Shown: positions 33,736 to 42,967, counted from the first letter of the stretch. The stretch is 42,989 bases of DNA from Bacteroidaceae bacterium (GCA_024398615.1 JAKSIU010000025.1:1-42989); one strand, 5' to 3'. Notes: generated by a model from the letters alone, not told the origin. A program made the numbers and translations.

Positions 33736-35861
33736 GTCTCCAGTGCAATGCGCTGGCGGGACAGATCGACATCAAGGACCCTGACCATGAGCTGCTGTCC
33801 GATGGACACGACCTGGGTGGGGTCTTTTACGTATTTGCCGGGGCACAGCTTGGAGATGTGAATGAGACCCTTCACGTGTACGCCAACATCGACGAATGCT
33901 CCGAAGTTGGTGACGTTGCTTACAATGCCGGGCAGTTCCATTCCCGGATGCAGGTCTTCAATGGTGTGTACCTCGCTTGAGAATTCGAATTTCCTGAGCG
34001 GACCGCGCGGGTCACGTCCAGGTTTTTCAAGTTCAGCCATTATGTCTGTCAGGGTGGGGATTCCGGTCTTGTCCGTGACATAACGCTGTATGTCAATCCT
34101 GTCCCTGAGCTCCTTTGATTCAATGAGGTCCTGTACGCTGCAGCCCAGATCAGTTGCCATTTTCTCCACTACGGCATAGCTTTCCGGATGTACGGCCGAA
34201 TTGTCAAGCGGCTGGCTGCTGCCGGGTATGCGCAGGAATCCGGCGGCCTGTTCATATGCCTTCGGTCCCAGACGCGGCACTTCAAGCAGTTGGCGGCGGT
34301 TGCGGAACGGCCCGTTCTTGCTGCGGTATTCCACAATGTTATGTGCCAGTGTCGGTCCCAGTCCGCTGATGTATGAGAGCAGATGGGTGCTGGCGGTATT
34401 CACGTTGACTCCAACGCGGTTTACGCAGCTAACCACAGTCTGGTCCAGCGAGTGCTTGAGTCCAGTCTGGCTCACGTCCTTCTGGTACTGTCCGACACCG
34501 ATTGACGAAGGATCAATCTTGACCAGTTCGGCCAACGGGTCCATGAGGCGTCGGCCTATGGAGACAGCTCCGCGCACGGTCACGTCATAGTCGGGGAATT
34601 CGTCGCGCGCGGTCTTGGATGCCGAATAGATCGATGCTCCGTCCTCATTGACGCTGAATACCTGAACCGAACGTGGAATATGCAGTTTCTGCACGAATTC
34701 CATGGTCTCGCGGCCGGCAGTTCCGTTGCCGATAGCTATGGCTTCAATATGATACTGTTCTACAAGCGTTTCGATTTTGGCCGATGCCTGACGCGTCTGG
34801 CTGACCGGCGGGTGGGGGAAGATGGCTTCGTTGTGCAGCAGGTCGCCCTGCGGGCTCAGGCATACCACCTTGCAACCTGTACGGAATCCCGGGTCAATGC
34901 CCATTACGGCCTTTTCGCCAAGCGGAGAAGCCATAAGGAGCTGTTCCAGGTTGCGTGCAAAGATGCTGATGGCCTCGGCATCGGCCTTCTCCTTTGAAGC
35001 TGCGGCAAACTCGTTCTCGACCGATGGCTGCAGCAGGCGGTAGTAACTGTCGCGTACGGCATCGTCAACGCACTGTGACACAGGCGACTTGCCGCGGACA
35101 TATCGTTTTGCCAGAGAGTCCGATGTCCTTTCGTCATCTATGTCCAGTGAAACCCTTAGCAGGCCTTCCTGCTCACCCCGGCGCATGGCAAGCAGACGGT
35201 GTGAGGCGCATCGTGACAGCGGTTCGGAGAAATCGAACCAGTCACGGAACTTCTGCGCATCGGCCTCCTTGCCGCGTATGAGACGGCTGGTTATGCGCGC
35301 TTCGCGGCGGTATGTACTGCGTACCAGATTGCGCGCGCTCTCGTCAAGCGATACACGCTGTGCGATTATGTCCATGGCTCCGTTGAGCGCGGCTTCGGTA
35401 TCGTCAACGCCTTTTTCGGGACTGACGTATTTTGCGGCCTCCTTTTCAAGCGGAATGTACTGGTTCTGCTTTTCCAGAAAATCGGCCAGGGGTTCGAGTC
35501 CCTGTTCTATGGCAATGTCGGCACGTGTCTTGCGGTGGGGCTTGTATGGGGCATAGATGTCTTCGAGCTGAGTGGCATCCCAGCAGTCCAGAATACGCTG
35601 CCGCAGCTCGGGCGTAAGCTTGTCCTGGCTTTCAATTGTTGACAGTATCGTGTCCTTGCGTGATGACATTTCATCAAGCTGCTCCAGCAGGTCGCTTACA
35701 GCCGTGACCTGGACTTCGTCCATGCCAAGGGTCGATTCCTTGCGGTATCGGCTTATGAAAGGTATGGTGGCTCCGGAATCGAGCAGCTTGACGCAGTTCT
35801 CCACCTGACTGGCACGCAGGCCGGTGCGGTGGACTATAATCGGTATGTATTGGGCATTCAT
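33702..35861 (-). CDS. tex: Tex-family RNA-binding transcriptional accessory protein
   Basis: The 719-residue protein starts MNAQYIPIIVHRTGLRASQVENC. Domains in order: Tex N-terminal HTH region, the YqgF RNase H-like domain (VMGIDPGFRTGCKVVCL, about residues 320-420), helix-hairpin-helix motifs (ISGLGPTLAHNIVEYR and LLEVPRLGPKAYEQAAGFLRI), and a C-terminal S1 domain (ELPGIVSNVTNFGAFVDVGVHVKGLIHIS). Tex binds nucleic acids and influences transcription; its exact role is unsettled. The frame continues to 35999, but a -7 box lies in that part. Its final ten residues come from the inverted repeat shared with the SIS gene; Tex proteins normally stop shortly after the S1 domain. Confidence 0.93.
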   Translation of the reverse strand: MNAQYIPIIVHRTGLRASQVENCVKLLDSGATIPFISRYRKESTLGMDEVQVTAVSDLLEQLDEMSSRKDTILSTIESQDKLTPELRQRILDCWDATQLEDIYAPYKPHRKTRADIAIEQGLEPLADFLEKQNQYIPLEKEAAKYVSPEKGVDDTEAALNGAMDIIAQRVSLDESARNLVRSTYRREARITSRLIRGKEADAQKFRDWFDFSEPLSRCASHRLLAMRRGEQEGLLRVSLDIDDERTSDSLAKRYVRGKSPVSQCVDDAVRDSYYRLLQPSVENEFAAASKEKADAEAISIFARNLEQLLMASPLGEKAVMGIDPGFRTGCKVVCLSPQGDLLHNEAIFPHPPVSQTRQASAKIETLVEQYHIEAIAIGNGTAGRETMEFVQKLHIPRSVQVFSVNEDGASIYSASKTARDEFPDYDVTVRGAVSIGRRLMDPLAELVKIDPSSIGVGQYQKDVSQTGLKHSLDQTVVSCVNRVGVNVNTASTHLLSYISGLGPTLAHNIVEYRSKNGPFRNRRQLLEVPRLGPKAYEQAAGFLRIPGSSQPLDNSAVHPESYAVVEKMATDLGCSVQDLIESKELRDRIDIQRYVTDKTGIPTLTDIMAELEKPGRDPRGPLRKFEFSSEVHTIEDLHPGMELPGIVSNVTNFGAFVDVGVHVKGLIHISKLCPGKYVKDPTQVVSIGQQLMVRVLDVDLSRQRIALETAEQGTGTVQA

Positions 35862-35865
35862 ACCG

Positions 35866-35873
35866 CAAAGATA
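35866..35873 (-). promoter_or_regulatory. -7 box of tex, adjacent to the start codon
   Basis: TATCTTTG on the minus strand matches exactly; only four bases (CGGT) separate it from the ATG at 35861. A transcript from it would be leaderless or nearly so. Confidence 0.6.
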
Positions 35874-35921
35874 TGTTGAAAACTTTGTGAATTTGATATA
35901 TGAAATGAGTTTCCTATTGTT

Positions 35922-35929
35922 TATCTTTG
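35922..35929 (+). promoter_or_regulatory. -7 box of recA
   Basis: TATCTTTG is an exact match, about 63 bases before the ATG at 35993. It is divergent from the tex box 48 bases away. I found no palindrome that I could call a LexA site. Confidence 0.65.
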
Positions 35930-35992
35930 CATAAAAGTGAGGGAAAATCTGTACTGTGAAAACTACCTCATTGAAACAAAAAGCAATAATAT

Positions 35993-37060
35993 ATGGCAAA
36001 AAAGGACAATCCGGCAGGCGAAGGCCTCCAGAATGCAGCTCTGAGCGAGAAGCTCAAGGCGCTTCAGGCCGCCACAGACAAGATTGAGAAGAGTTTCGGA
36101 AAGGGCTCCATCATGAAGCTTGGCGACGACAGTGTTGAAAACGTCGATGTAATTTCGACCGGTTCCATAGGACTCAACGCCGCTCTCGGCGTGGGCGGTT
36201 ATCCGCGTGGAAGGATAATTGAAATCTACGGTCCGGAATCATCGGGTAAGACCACCCTGGCAATCCATGCAATCGCACAGGCTCAGAAGAACGGCGGAAT
36301 TGCCGCCTTCATTGACGCCGAACACGCCTTTGACCGCTTCTATGCAGCCAAGCTTGGCGTTGACATTGACAACCTGTGGATTTCCCAGCCCGACTGCGGT
36401 GAACAGGCTCTTGAGATAGCCGAACAGCTTATCCGTTCAAGCGCAATCGACATCATTGTGATTGACTCGGTTGCAGCCCTTACCCCGAAGGCCGAAATCG
36501 AAGGCGACATGGGTGACAACAAGGTGGGTCTGCAGGCACGCCTCATGTCACAGGCACTGCGCAAGCTGACTGCCGCCATCAACAAGACCAACACCACATG
36601 TATCTTCATCAACCAGTTGCGTGAGAAGATAGGAATCATGTTCGGCAATCCGGAAACGACAACAGGCGGCAACGCCCTGAAATTCTATGCATCGGTCCGT
36701 CTGGATATACGCCGCGTGACCCAGCTCAAGGACGGTGACAACGTGATCGGCAACCAGGTGCGCGTAAAGGTTGTCAAGAACAAGGTCGCACCTCCATTCC
36801 GCAAGGCCGAATTCGATATCATGTTCGGTGAGGGCATCTCGAAGAGTGGTGAAATCGTTGATCTGGGCGTTGAGTACGGCATCATCAAGAAGAGCGGTTC
36901 ATGGTTCAGCTACGGCGAAACACGTCTGGCTCAGGGCCGTGATGCGGTGAAGCAGCTCATGCAGGACAATCCCGAACTGGCTGACGAACTTGAGCAGAAG
37001 ATCATGTCGGCCATCCTTGGCAATCCCCAGGAAATCGAGCCCGAGCCCGAAGAGGATTGA
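35993..37060 (+). CDS. recA: recombinase RecA
   Basis: RecA forms filaments on single-stranded DNA, performs strand exchange and triggers SOS self-cleavage where LexA exists. The 355-residue protein has Walker [10 protein letters not shown] (80-88), the catalytic Glu in [13 protein letters not shown], Walker [12 protein letters not shown], loop L1 with [22 protein letters not shown] and loop L2 with [28 protein letters not shown]-like sequence, all conserved. The acidic C-terminal tail (EIEPEPEED) is typical. It converges on the DUF5131 gene with 17 bases between stops. Confidence 0.98.
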   Translation: MAKKDNPAGEGLQNAALSEKLKALQAATDKIEKSFGKGSIMKLGDDSVENVDVISTGSIGLNAALGVGGYPRGRIIEIYGPESSGKTTLAIHAIAQAQKNGGIAAFIDAEHAFDRFYAAKLGVDIDNLWISQPDCGEQALEIAEQLIRSSAIDIIVIDSVAALTPKAEIEGDMGDNKVGLQARLMSQALRKLTAAINKTNTTCIFINQLREKIGIMFGNPETTTGGNALKFYASVRLDIRRVTQLKDGDNVIGNQVRVKVVKNKVAPPFRKAEFDIMFGEGISKSGEIVDLGVEYGIIKKSGSWFSYGETRLAQGRDAVKQLMQDNPELADELEQKIMSAILGNPQEIEPEPEED

Positions 37061-37077
37061 ATCGGTTCAGTCCTTCG

Positions 37078-37884
37078 TCAGTCGTGGTAGTCGGAATCCT
37101 TCCACAGGCTGGTGTCGGCGGTTTCGGGAACGAAGTAGTCTCCTATTCTGAAGTCAATGTCGGCCTTGTGGGCCTGACTTAATTGAAAACGGCGCGGTAC
37201 ATTGTACATGCGCCCGTTTTTTATGAAATGTGCTCCTGTCTGATGGAAACGGAACGGTGTGCCGTGCGCAACGCACTGCTCCCTGAGACTGAGAATCCAG
37301 TCATAGTCGCAAGGTCTGGCGCTGAGACCCGATTCTCCGCCGGTGCTGACTTCCTCAATGCTTTCGTCCAGATATGGTGATATGTCAACGGGGCCGATGA
37401 GCGGCGACACGATTATTGACTTGTGGCGGATTGGCAGTGATTTGAAAATGGGCAGGCGGTAGTCGGCCATCTGCTGGTTTTCAACCGTGCAGCCAATCAG
37501 TACGTTGGGGTAGCCGTCGCCCCAATCGGGCGGCAGGCATTCCTGCAGCCGGTCAATGCGCTTGGTAAAGAAGTAGAAATACAGGTCGCTGCGCAGCCGC
37601 ATCATACGCCAGCACTCGGGACGCCAGTCATCGGCATCCTTCAGAAGAAAGTCCGATGTGAAACAGGTGAATACCACCTTGCCCGATGGTATCTTCCAGC
37701 TCTTGTCGCGCCTGCGCTTCAAGGGAAGGTCAAAGGCTGCGGTCTTACGGCACTGACTGCTGGCAATCTCGCTGCCGTACATTTCGTCCTGGCGGTAAAC
37801 ATAGCAGTAACGGCAGCCGGGACTTATCTTGGTGCAGCCGTGCCACGGATTCCAGTCAACGTATATGCTCCAGTTCTCGGCCAT
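37078..37884 (-). CDS. DUF5131 (phage Gp37/Gp68-like) Cys-motif protein
   Basis: The 268-residue protein matches DUF5131, which has a radical-SAM-like fold and is found in phages and bacterial chromosomes. The N-terminal WNPWHGCTKISPGCRYCY carries three cysteines (C17, C24, C27; CX6CX2C), the likely iron-sulfur ligands. A central TVENQQMADYRLP and the segment STGGESGLSARPCDYDW are also family features. The reaction is unknown. A lipoprotein gene lies 34 bases upstream on the same strand and may be co-transcribed. It is on the flank of recA but a repair role is not shown. Confidence 0.82.
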   Translation of the reverse strand: MAENWSIYVDWNPWHGCTKISPGCRYCYVYRQDEMYGSEIASSQCRKTAAFDLPLKRRRDKSWKIPSGKVVFTCFTSDFLLKDADDWRPECWRMMRLRSDLYFYFFTKRIDRLQECLPPDWGDGYPNVLIGCTVENQQMADYRLPIFKSLPIRHKSIIVSPLIGPVDISPYLDESIEEVSTGGESGLSARPCDYDWILSLREQCVAHGTPFRFHQTGAHFIKNGRMYNVPRRFQLSQAHKADIDFRIGDYFVPETADTSLWKDSDYHD

Positions 37885-37918
37885 ACCCCGGAAATGTGAG
37901 TGTTTTCTTCATGTACCT

Positions 37919-38332
37919 TTATTCGTAATGGTTATGCCAGGCCATGGACGGTGTGATTACAATGAAATTCCTTTCACCCTGATTCAGGAAGAAAATGGTA
38001 TCCAGGTCATAATTGCCGCCACCGCATGGCCTCCAGCCCGATGTGTGTACCGAAAGTCCAACGCAGTTGTCTCTTGCAACTTCACTGATCTTTCCTGATG
38101 CCCACTCAATTGTGTCGCCGTCTACAACAACGGTGTCCAGTTTATGAGGATTGCTTCTCCATTTGCCGTTTCCTCTTACCGAATCAATCAGTTCATAGAC
38201 TTCCAGAAAGTCGGAGTGCATGTCAGTGTTGTCAAAACAGTACTGTATATCGTAATGTGTACGTTCCAACTCACAACCGGACAGTAACATGGCTGCCATT
38301 ATGAAGACCGATGACTGAATTCCTTTTTTCAT
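37919..38332 (-). CDS. small lipoprotein of unknown function
   Basis: The 137-residue protein starts MKKGIQSSVFIMAAMLLSGC, a clear type II signal peptide with lipobox LSGC. The mature part has an acidic start and a Cys/Gly segment (SGWRPCGGGNYD), and I recognise no domain. Three cysteines in the mature part beyond the lipidated one could form a disulfide. It lies 34 bases upstream of the DUF5131 gene. A near-consensus -7 box (TCTGTTTG, minus strand, 38349-38356) precedes it. Confidence 0.75.
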   Translation of the reverse strand: MKKGIQSSVFIMAAMLLSGCELERTHYDIQYCFDNTDMHSDFLEVYELIDSVRGNGKWRSNPHKLDTVVVDGDTIEWASGKISEVARDNCVGLSVHTSGWRPCGGGNYDLDTIFFLNQGERNFIVITPSMAWHNHYE

Positions 38333-38420
38333 GTTTTGTGATTCTTTACAAACAGAGTGTAAAATTGGGGATTTTCTGCCGGATGTACAAATGTTTGTCT
38401 GCCAGCAATGATTTAATACA

Positions 38421-38428
38421 TATTTTTG
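38421..38428 (+). promoter_or_regulatory. -7 box of the GH95 gene, adjacent to the start codon
   Basis: TATTTTTG matches TAnnTTTG and is followed by CGAT and the ATG at 38433. TTTG at 38394-38397 is 23 bases upstream, slightly too far for a standard -33 box. The transcript would have essentially no leader. Confidence 0.5.
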
Positions 38429-38432
38429 CGAT

Positions 38433-40784
38433 ATGAAACATTATCAGCTTATTGCATTGGCAGTATCGTGCGTTCTGTGTGGCAGCGGAAGGCACGAACA
38501 GTCGTTGGCATACCATTTCGATGCTCCGGCATCGGCCTGGGAGGAGTGTCTGCCGCTTGGAAACGGACGTATGGGCATGATGTCCGATGGCGGCATTGAC
38601 AGCATGACGGTTACGTTGAACGAGAGCTCCATGTGGTCCGGCAGCGAGCAGAATGCCGACAATCCGCGTGCTCTTGAGAGTCTGCCGGAGATACGGCGTC
38701 TGCTTTTTGAGGGACGCAACGATGAGGCCCAGCGCCTTATGTATTCCACATTCTCATGTGGCGGCCGCGGGACGGGAAACGGCCAGAGTTACAATCTCCC
38801 GTACGGTTCGTACCAGCTTTTGGGAAATCTGGTCATTGAACAGAATACCGGACAGGGCAAGATAAGGAAGTACCGCCGCGAACTCAGTCTGGACCGTGCC
38901 GTATCAACGGAAAGTTTCAGACGCGGCAATACCAAGTACACCCGCACGCTGTTTGTCTCATACAGCGATGACGTTTGCGTAATCCGTCTCAGTGCCAGCC
39001 GCAGGAACTCGATTCATTTCAGCTTGTCGCTGAACCGTGACTGCGAAAGGAACCTGTCGGACCGATGGCAGCCGGAAACAACTGCGAAACAGGGTGATTT
39101 CATGCTTCATGGCAGGCTGCCGTCAGGTACTGAGGGCCGTGACGAGCCGTTTGACGGACTGGAGTATGCCGCCAAGGTGCGTGTGCAACCGTTGGGCAGT
39201 CGCATGGACGATGCGCTGATACTGATAGCAATGGCCACTGACTATTACGGTGATGACGTTGAAGCACAGCTTGACAGACAGCTTGATGGAGCATTGAAGA
39301 AATCGTACCGGCAGCTGGAGGCGGACCATGAATCGGCCTTCGGAGAACTGTTCGGACGCGTGGCTGTTGATTTCGGCCACAATCCCAAGCGCGAGCAGAT
39401 GGATATGGGTGAGCGTCTGGCGGCTTTCAGAAACGATGCCGATGATCCTTCGCTTCCGGCGCTCTACTACCAGATGGGCCGATACCTGTTAATCTCCAGC
39501 ACCCGTTCCGGCTGTCTGCCGCCAAATCTTCAGGGACTGTGGACAAACACCGTGCAGACTCCGTGGAACGGCGATTACCATCTGAACATCAACCTGCAGA
39601 TGAACATGTGGCCGGCCGAAACCGGCAATCTCAGTGAACTGGTCATGCCGTTAGTGGATTATACCAAAGGACTGGTGCCAAGCGGACAGCATACGGCTCG
39701 GGCATTCTACGGGGCCCGTGGCTGGACCGCACATACGCCGTCCAATCCCTGGCACTTCACATCGCCTGGCGAACATCCGTCGTGGGGTGCATCGAACACG
39801 TCAGCGGCATGGCTCTGCGAGCATCTGTATGAGCACTACCTTTATACACAGGACAGGGATTATCTGGCCGATGTATATCCCACAATGAAGCAGGCTGCAC
39901 TGTTCTTTGTGGATATGCTGGTCAAGAACCCCAATACCGGATATCTGGTGACGGCACCGACAAATTCACCCGAAAATTCTTTCCGTCTGCCGAATGGCCG
40001 CAGCTGCAACGTATGTGCCGGTTCCACCATGGACAATCAGATTGTGCGCGAACTGTTCACGAACGTGATATCGGCCTGCGGCATTCTGGGCACGGACAGC
40101 CGGTTCGCCGATACTCTGAAAACGAAACTGGAACTGCTGAAACCCACAAGCATTGGTGCTGACGGCCGTATTATGGAATGGAACGAGCCGTATGAGGAGG
40201 TCGATGCCCATCACCGCCATGTGTCGCATCTGTACGGTCTGTATCCCGCTCATGAGATTTCGGTCAACGGGACTCCCGAACTGGCACAGGCGGCCAGACG
40301 CACGCTGGAGATACGTGGTGACGAAAGTACCGGCTGGTCCATGGCATGGAAAGTCAATTTCTGGGCGCGGCTGCATGACGGCGAGCATGCGTACAAGCTG
40401 CTAAGGGACCTGCTCCGACCTGCCGGTGGCAAGGGTATAGACTACAGCGGCGAGGGCGGGGGAACCTATCCGAACCTGTTCTGTGCGCATCCTCCTTTCC
40501 AGATTGACGGAAACTTTGGCGGCTGTGCGGGCATTGCCGAAATGCTGTTGCAGAGTCAGGACGGTGAAATCAGTCTGCTGCCGGCACTCCCTGAAGCTTG
40601 GGCCGATGGTTCGTTCCGAGGGCTGTGCGTGCGTGGAGGCGGGGAGATTGATGCCAGCTGGAAGAACGGGAAGATTACCTTCGTAAAGCTCCATGCCACC
40701 AGTGACGGCACGTTCATGATAAGGAAACTCATGCAGGAACCGCAGTCCCTTAAGGCAGGAGAGTGCTGGACATGGAAAAGATAA
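38433..40784 (+). CDS. GH95 family alpha-L-fucosidase
   Basis: GH95 enzymes remove alpha-1,2-linked L-fucose (some act on L-galactose) from mucin glycans, milk oligosaccharides or plant xyloglucan by an inverting mechanism. The 783 residues begin with a signal peptide (MKHYQLIALAVSCVLC) that may be lipoprotein-type, so it is exported. The N-terminal beta domain starts with the PLGNGRMGMM element. The active-site segment WNGDYHLNINLQMN contains N385 and N387, equivalent to the paired Asn of Bifidobacterium AfcA; the IMEWNEPYEE segment near 580-590 supplies the probable catalytic acid, followed by HRHVSHLYGLYPAHEIS. The gene stands alone without SusC/SusD genes. The start is fixed by the signal peptide. 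Confidence 0.92.
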   Translation: MKHYQLIALAVSCVLCGSGRHEQSLAYHFDAPASAWEECLPLGNGRMGMMSDGGIDSMTVTLNESSMWSGSEQNADNPRALESLPEIRRLLFEGRNDEAQRLMYSTFSCGGRGTGNGQSYNLPYGSYQLLGNLVIEQNTGQGKIRKYRRELSLDRAVSTESFRRGNTKYTRTLFVSYSDDVCVIRLSASRRNSIHFSLSLNRDCERNLSDRWQPETTAKQGDFMLHGRLPSGTEGRDEPFDGLEYAAKVRVQPLGSRMDDALILIAMATDYYGDDVEAQLDRQLDGALKKSYRQLEADHESAFGELFGRVAVDFGHNPKREQMDMGERLAAFRNDADDPSLPALYYQMGRYLLISSTRSGCLPPNLQGLWTNTVQTPWNGDYHLNINLQMNMWPAETGNLSELVMPLVDYTKGLVPSGQHTARAFYGARGWTAHTPSNPWHFTSPGEHPSWGASNTSAAWLCEHLYEHYLYTQDRDYLADVYPTMKQAALFFVDMLVKNPNTGYLVTAPTNSPENSFRLPNGRSCNVCAGSTMDNQIVRELFTNVISACGILGTDSRFADTLKTKLELLKPTSIGADGRIMEWNEPYEEVDAHHRHVSHLYGLYPAHEISVNGTPELAQAARRTLEIRGDESTGWSMAWKVNFWARLHDGEHAYKLLRDLLRPAGGKGIDYSGEGGGTYPNLFCAHPPFQIDGNFGGCAGIAEMLLQSQDGEISLLPALPEAWADGSFRGLCVRGGGEIDASWKNGKITFVKLHATSDGTFMIRKLMQEPQSLKAGECWTWKR

Positions 40785-40786
40785 TG

Positions 40787-40816
40787 TGACAGTTTGGCAG
40801 ACACTGTCAGTGACAG
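40787..40816. promoter_or_regulatory. three TGACAG/CTGTCA half-sites upstream of dnaK
   Basis: TGACAG (40787-40792), CTGTCA (40804-40809) and TGACAG (40811-40816) form two overlapping inverted repeats, one of them the near-perfect palindrome CTGTCA-G-TGACAG. They start two bases after the fucosidase stop and lie about 130 bases before dnaK. They could be an operator for a dimeric regulator, or the hairpin at the end of the fucosidase transcript. TTTG (40793-40796) is exactly 20 bases from TATGAGAT, a poor -7 match. Confidence 0.4.
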
Positions 40817-40827
40817 TATGAGATTTC

Positions 40828-40873
40828 TGGCATGCCAGGCCCCGCTTGGGGCATTGGCATGCCATTTGTCTTT
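40828..40873 (+). terminator. long hairpin followed by U-rich tail after the GH95 gene
   Basis: TGGCATGCCA (40828-40837) pairs with TGGCATGCCA (40855-40864), each itself a palindrome; inside, GCCCC pairs with GGGGC around GCTT. TTTGTCTTT follows. It should end fucosidase transcription and insulate dnaK, or form a cruciform. The T run is interrupted, so termination is not certain. Confidence 0.5.
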
Positions 40874-40946
40874 ACCGTGGCGTAATCCCGATGTCGTTGG
40901 CATCGGATTCGGAAAAAGAGTATTAACGAAAAAACAAATAGAAAAA

Positions 40947-42893
40947 ATGGGAAAGATTATCGGTATTGACCTTGGTACAACCAACTCATGTGTATCAGTA
41001 TTTGAAGGTAACGAACCTGTAGTGATTGCCAACAGCGAAGGCAAGCGCACAACTCCTTCAATTGTAGGTTTCGTTGACGGTGGCGAACGCAAGGTGGGTG
41101 ATCCTGCAAAGCGTCAGGCTATTACGAACCCTCAGCGCACCATCTTCTCAATCAAGAGATTCATGGGCGAGAACTGGGACCAGGTCCAGAAGGAAGTCAC
41201 ACGTGTTCCTTACAAGGTGGTCAGAGGTGACAACAACATGCCGCGCGTCGATATTGACGGCCGTCTCTATACCGCTCAGGAAATCAGCGCAATGATTCTC
41301 CAGAAGATGAAGAAGACCGCCGAGGACTATCTGGGTCAGGAAGTGACCGAGGCAGTCATTACCGTTCCTGCATACTTCAGCGACTCACAGCGTCAGGCAA
41401 CCAAGGAGGCCGGTCAGATTGCAGGTCTCGATGTTAAGCGTATCGTGAACGAGCCTACAGCAGCAGCTCTGGCATACGGTGTTGACAAGGCAAACAAGGA
41501 TATGAAGATTGCGGTATTCGACCTTGGTGGCGGTACATTCGATATCTCAATTCTTGATTTCGGTGGCGGTGTGTTCGAGGTTCTTGCAACCAACGGTGAC
41601 ACCCATCTGGGAGGTGATGACTTTGACCAGGTAATCATCAACTGGCTGGTTCAGGAATTCAGGAATGACGAGGGTGCTGACCTTACCGCCGATCCTATGG
41701 CACTGCAGCGTCTCAAAGAGGCTGCCGAGAAGGCCAAGATCGAGCTGTCATCATCGACATCGACCGAAATCAATCTGCCGTACATAATGCCGGTAGCAGG
41801 TGTTCCGCGTCACCTTGTAAAGACTCTGACACGCGCCAAGTTCGAGCAGCTGGCAGCCGGTCTTATCCAGGCATGTCTGGAGCCGTGCCGCAAGGCCATG
41901 AGCGATGCCGGTCTGAGCAACTCCGATATTGACGAGGTTATCCTGGTTGGCGGTTCAAGCCGTATCCCGGCTATCCAGAAGCTGGTTCAGGATTTCTTCG
42001 GCAAGGTTCCTTCAAAGGGTGTCAATCCTGATGAGGTTGTAGCAGTAGGTGCATCAATCCAGGGAGCCATCCTGAACAACGAGGGTGGAGTAGGCGACAT
42101 AGTCCTGCTTGACGTGACTCCTCTGACTATGGGTATCGAGACCCTTGGCGGTGTAATGACCAAGCTTATCGATGCCAACACCACAATCCCGTGCAAGAAG
42201 TCCGAAGTCTTCTCGACAGCTGCCGACAACCAGACCGCAGTTACCATCCATGTACTGCAGGGCGAGCGTCCAATGGCAAGCCAGAACAAGTCAATCGGCC
42301 AGTTCAACCTTGAAGGCATTGCCCCGGCACGCCGCGGCGTTCCTCAGATTGAAGTTACATTCGATATCGATGCCAACGGTATCCTGAAGGTAAGCGCCAA
42401 GGATAAGGCAACAGGTAAGGAGCAGGCCATCCGCATTGAGGCATCAAGCGGTCTGAGCAAGGAGGAAATTGACCGCATGAAGGCCGAGGCCGAGGCCAAT
42501 GCCGAAGCCGACAAGAAGGAGCGTGAGAAGATTGACAAGCTGAACCAGGCTGATTCAATGATATTCCAGACAGAGCAGCAGCTCACCGAACTGGGCGACA
42601 AGATTCCGGCCGACAAGAAGGCTCCTATCGAGAACGCTCTGAATGCTCTTAAGGACGCTCACAAGGCTCAGGATCTTGCAGCAATAGACAAGGCTATGGC
42701 CGATCTGAACTCAGCCTTCCAGGCCGCTAGCGCTGAAATGTACGCCCAGAGCGGTGCCCAGGGTGGCGCTCAGGCAGGTCCCGGTGCAGGAGCAGGCTTT
42801 GGCGGCGGCTTCAACGGAGGCGCCCAGCAGGGTCCCCAGGACAGCGGCAAGAACGACAACGTCCAGGACGCCGACTTCGAGGAGGTAAAGTAA
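40947..42893 (+). CDS. dnaK: chaperone protein DnaK (Hsp70)
   Basis: DnaK is the ATP-driven chaperone working with DnaJ and GrpE. The 648-residue protein from [15 protein letters not shown] has phosphate-1 motif [22 protein letters not shown], phosphate-2 motif [14 protein letters not shown], adenosine motif [13 protein letters not shown], the interdomain linker with VVLLD-type sequence ([12 protein letters not shown]), the substrate domain and a helical lid with a Gly/Ala/Gln-rich tail ending DADFEEVK. The open frame begins at 40794, but that part covers the palindromes; the ATG at 40947 fits the family start. No grpE or dnaJ adjoins it, and no CIRCE element or standard TAnnTTTG promoter was found upstream. 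Confidence 0.97.
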   Translation: MGKIIGIDLGTTNSCVSVFEGNEPVVIANSEGKRTTPSIVGFVDGGERKVGDPAKRQAITNPQRTIFSIKRFMGENWDQVQKEVTRVPYKVVRGDNNMPRVDIDGRLYTAQEISAMILQKMKKTAEDYLGQEVTEAVITVPAYFSDSQRQATKEAGQIAGLDVKRIVNEPTAAALAYGVDKANKDMKIAVFDLGGGTFDISILDFGGGVFEVLATNGDTHLGGDDFDQVIINWLVQEFRNDEGADLTADPMALQRLKEAAEKAKIELSSSTSTEINLPYIMPVAGVPRHLVKTLTRAKFEQLAAGLIQACLEPCRKAMSDAGLSNSDIDEVILVGGSSRIPAIQKLVQDFFGKVPSKGVNPDEVVAVGASIQGAILNNEGGVGDIVLLDVTPLTMGIETLGGVMTKLIDANTTIPCKKSEVFSTAADNQTAVTIHVLQGERPMASQNKSIGQFNLEGIAPARRGVPQIEVTFDIDANGILKVSAKDKATGKEQAIRIEASSGLSKEEIDRMKAEAEANAEADKKEREKIDKLNQADSMIFQTEQQLTELGDKIPADKKAPIENALNALKDAHKAQDLAAIDKAMADLNSAFQAASAEMYAQSGAQGGAQAGPGAGAGFGGGFNGGAQQGPQDSGKNDNVQDADFEEVK

Positions 42894-42925
42894 GCTGGGA
42901 TAAGAAACAATAATTATCGGAAACC

Positions 42926-42967
42926 AAATCCGTGTAGCTCTGGTGAGTTGCACGGATTTGCTGTTTT
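42926..42967 (+). terminator. dnaK terminator
   Basis: AAATCCGTG (42926-42934) pairs perfectly with CACGGATTT (42951-42959), with an inner CTC/GAG stem; GCTGTTTT follows (T at 42964-42967). It is 33 bases after the dnaK stop. Confidence 0.78.

Noticed and set aside
35874-35992. LexA-type SOS box upstream of recA
   Set aside because: No convincing palindrome was found; CTGTACTGTG is not a symmetric site.
35862-35999. 46-residue extension of Tex
   Set aside because: It crosses both the tex -7 box and the recA promoter and has no similarity to Tex N-termini.
40759-40768. CIRCE element half-site (GAGTGCT) before dnaK
   Set aside because: It lies inside the fucosidase coding region and has no partner AGCACTC at nine bases.
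40794-40946. N-terminal extension of DnaK
   Set aside because: The frame is open, but it translates the palindrome cluster and DnaK proteins begin at the [12 protein letters not shown] position.
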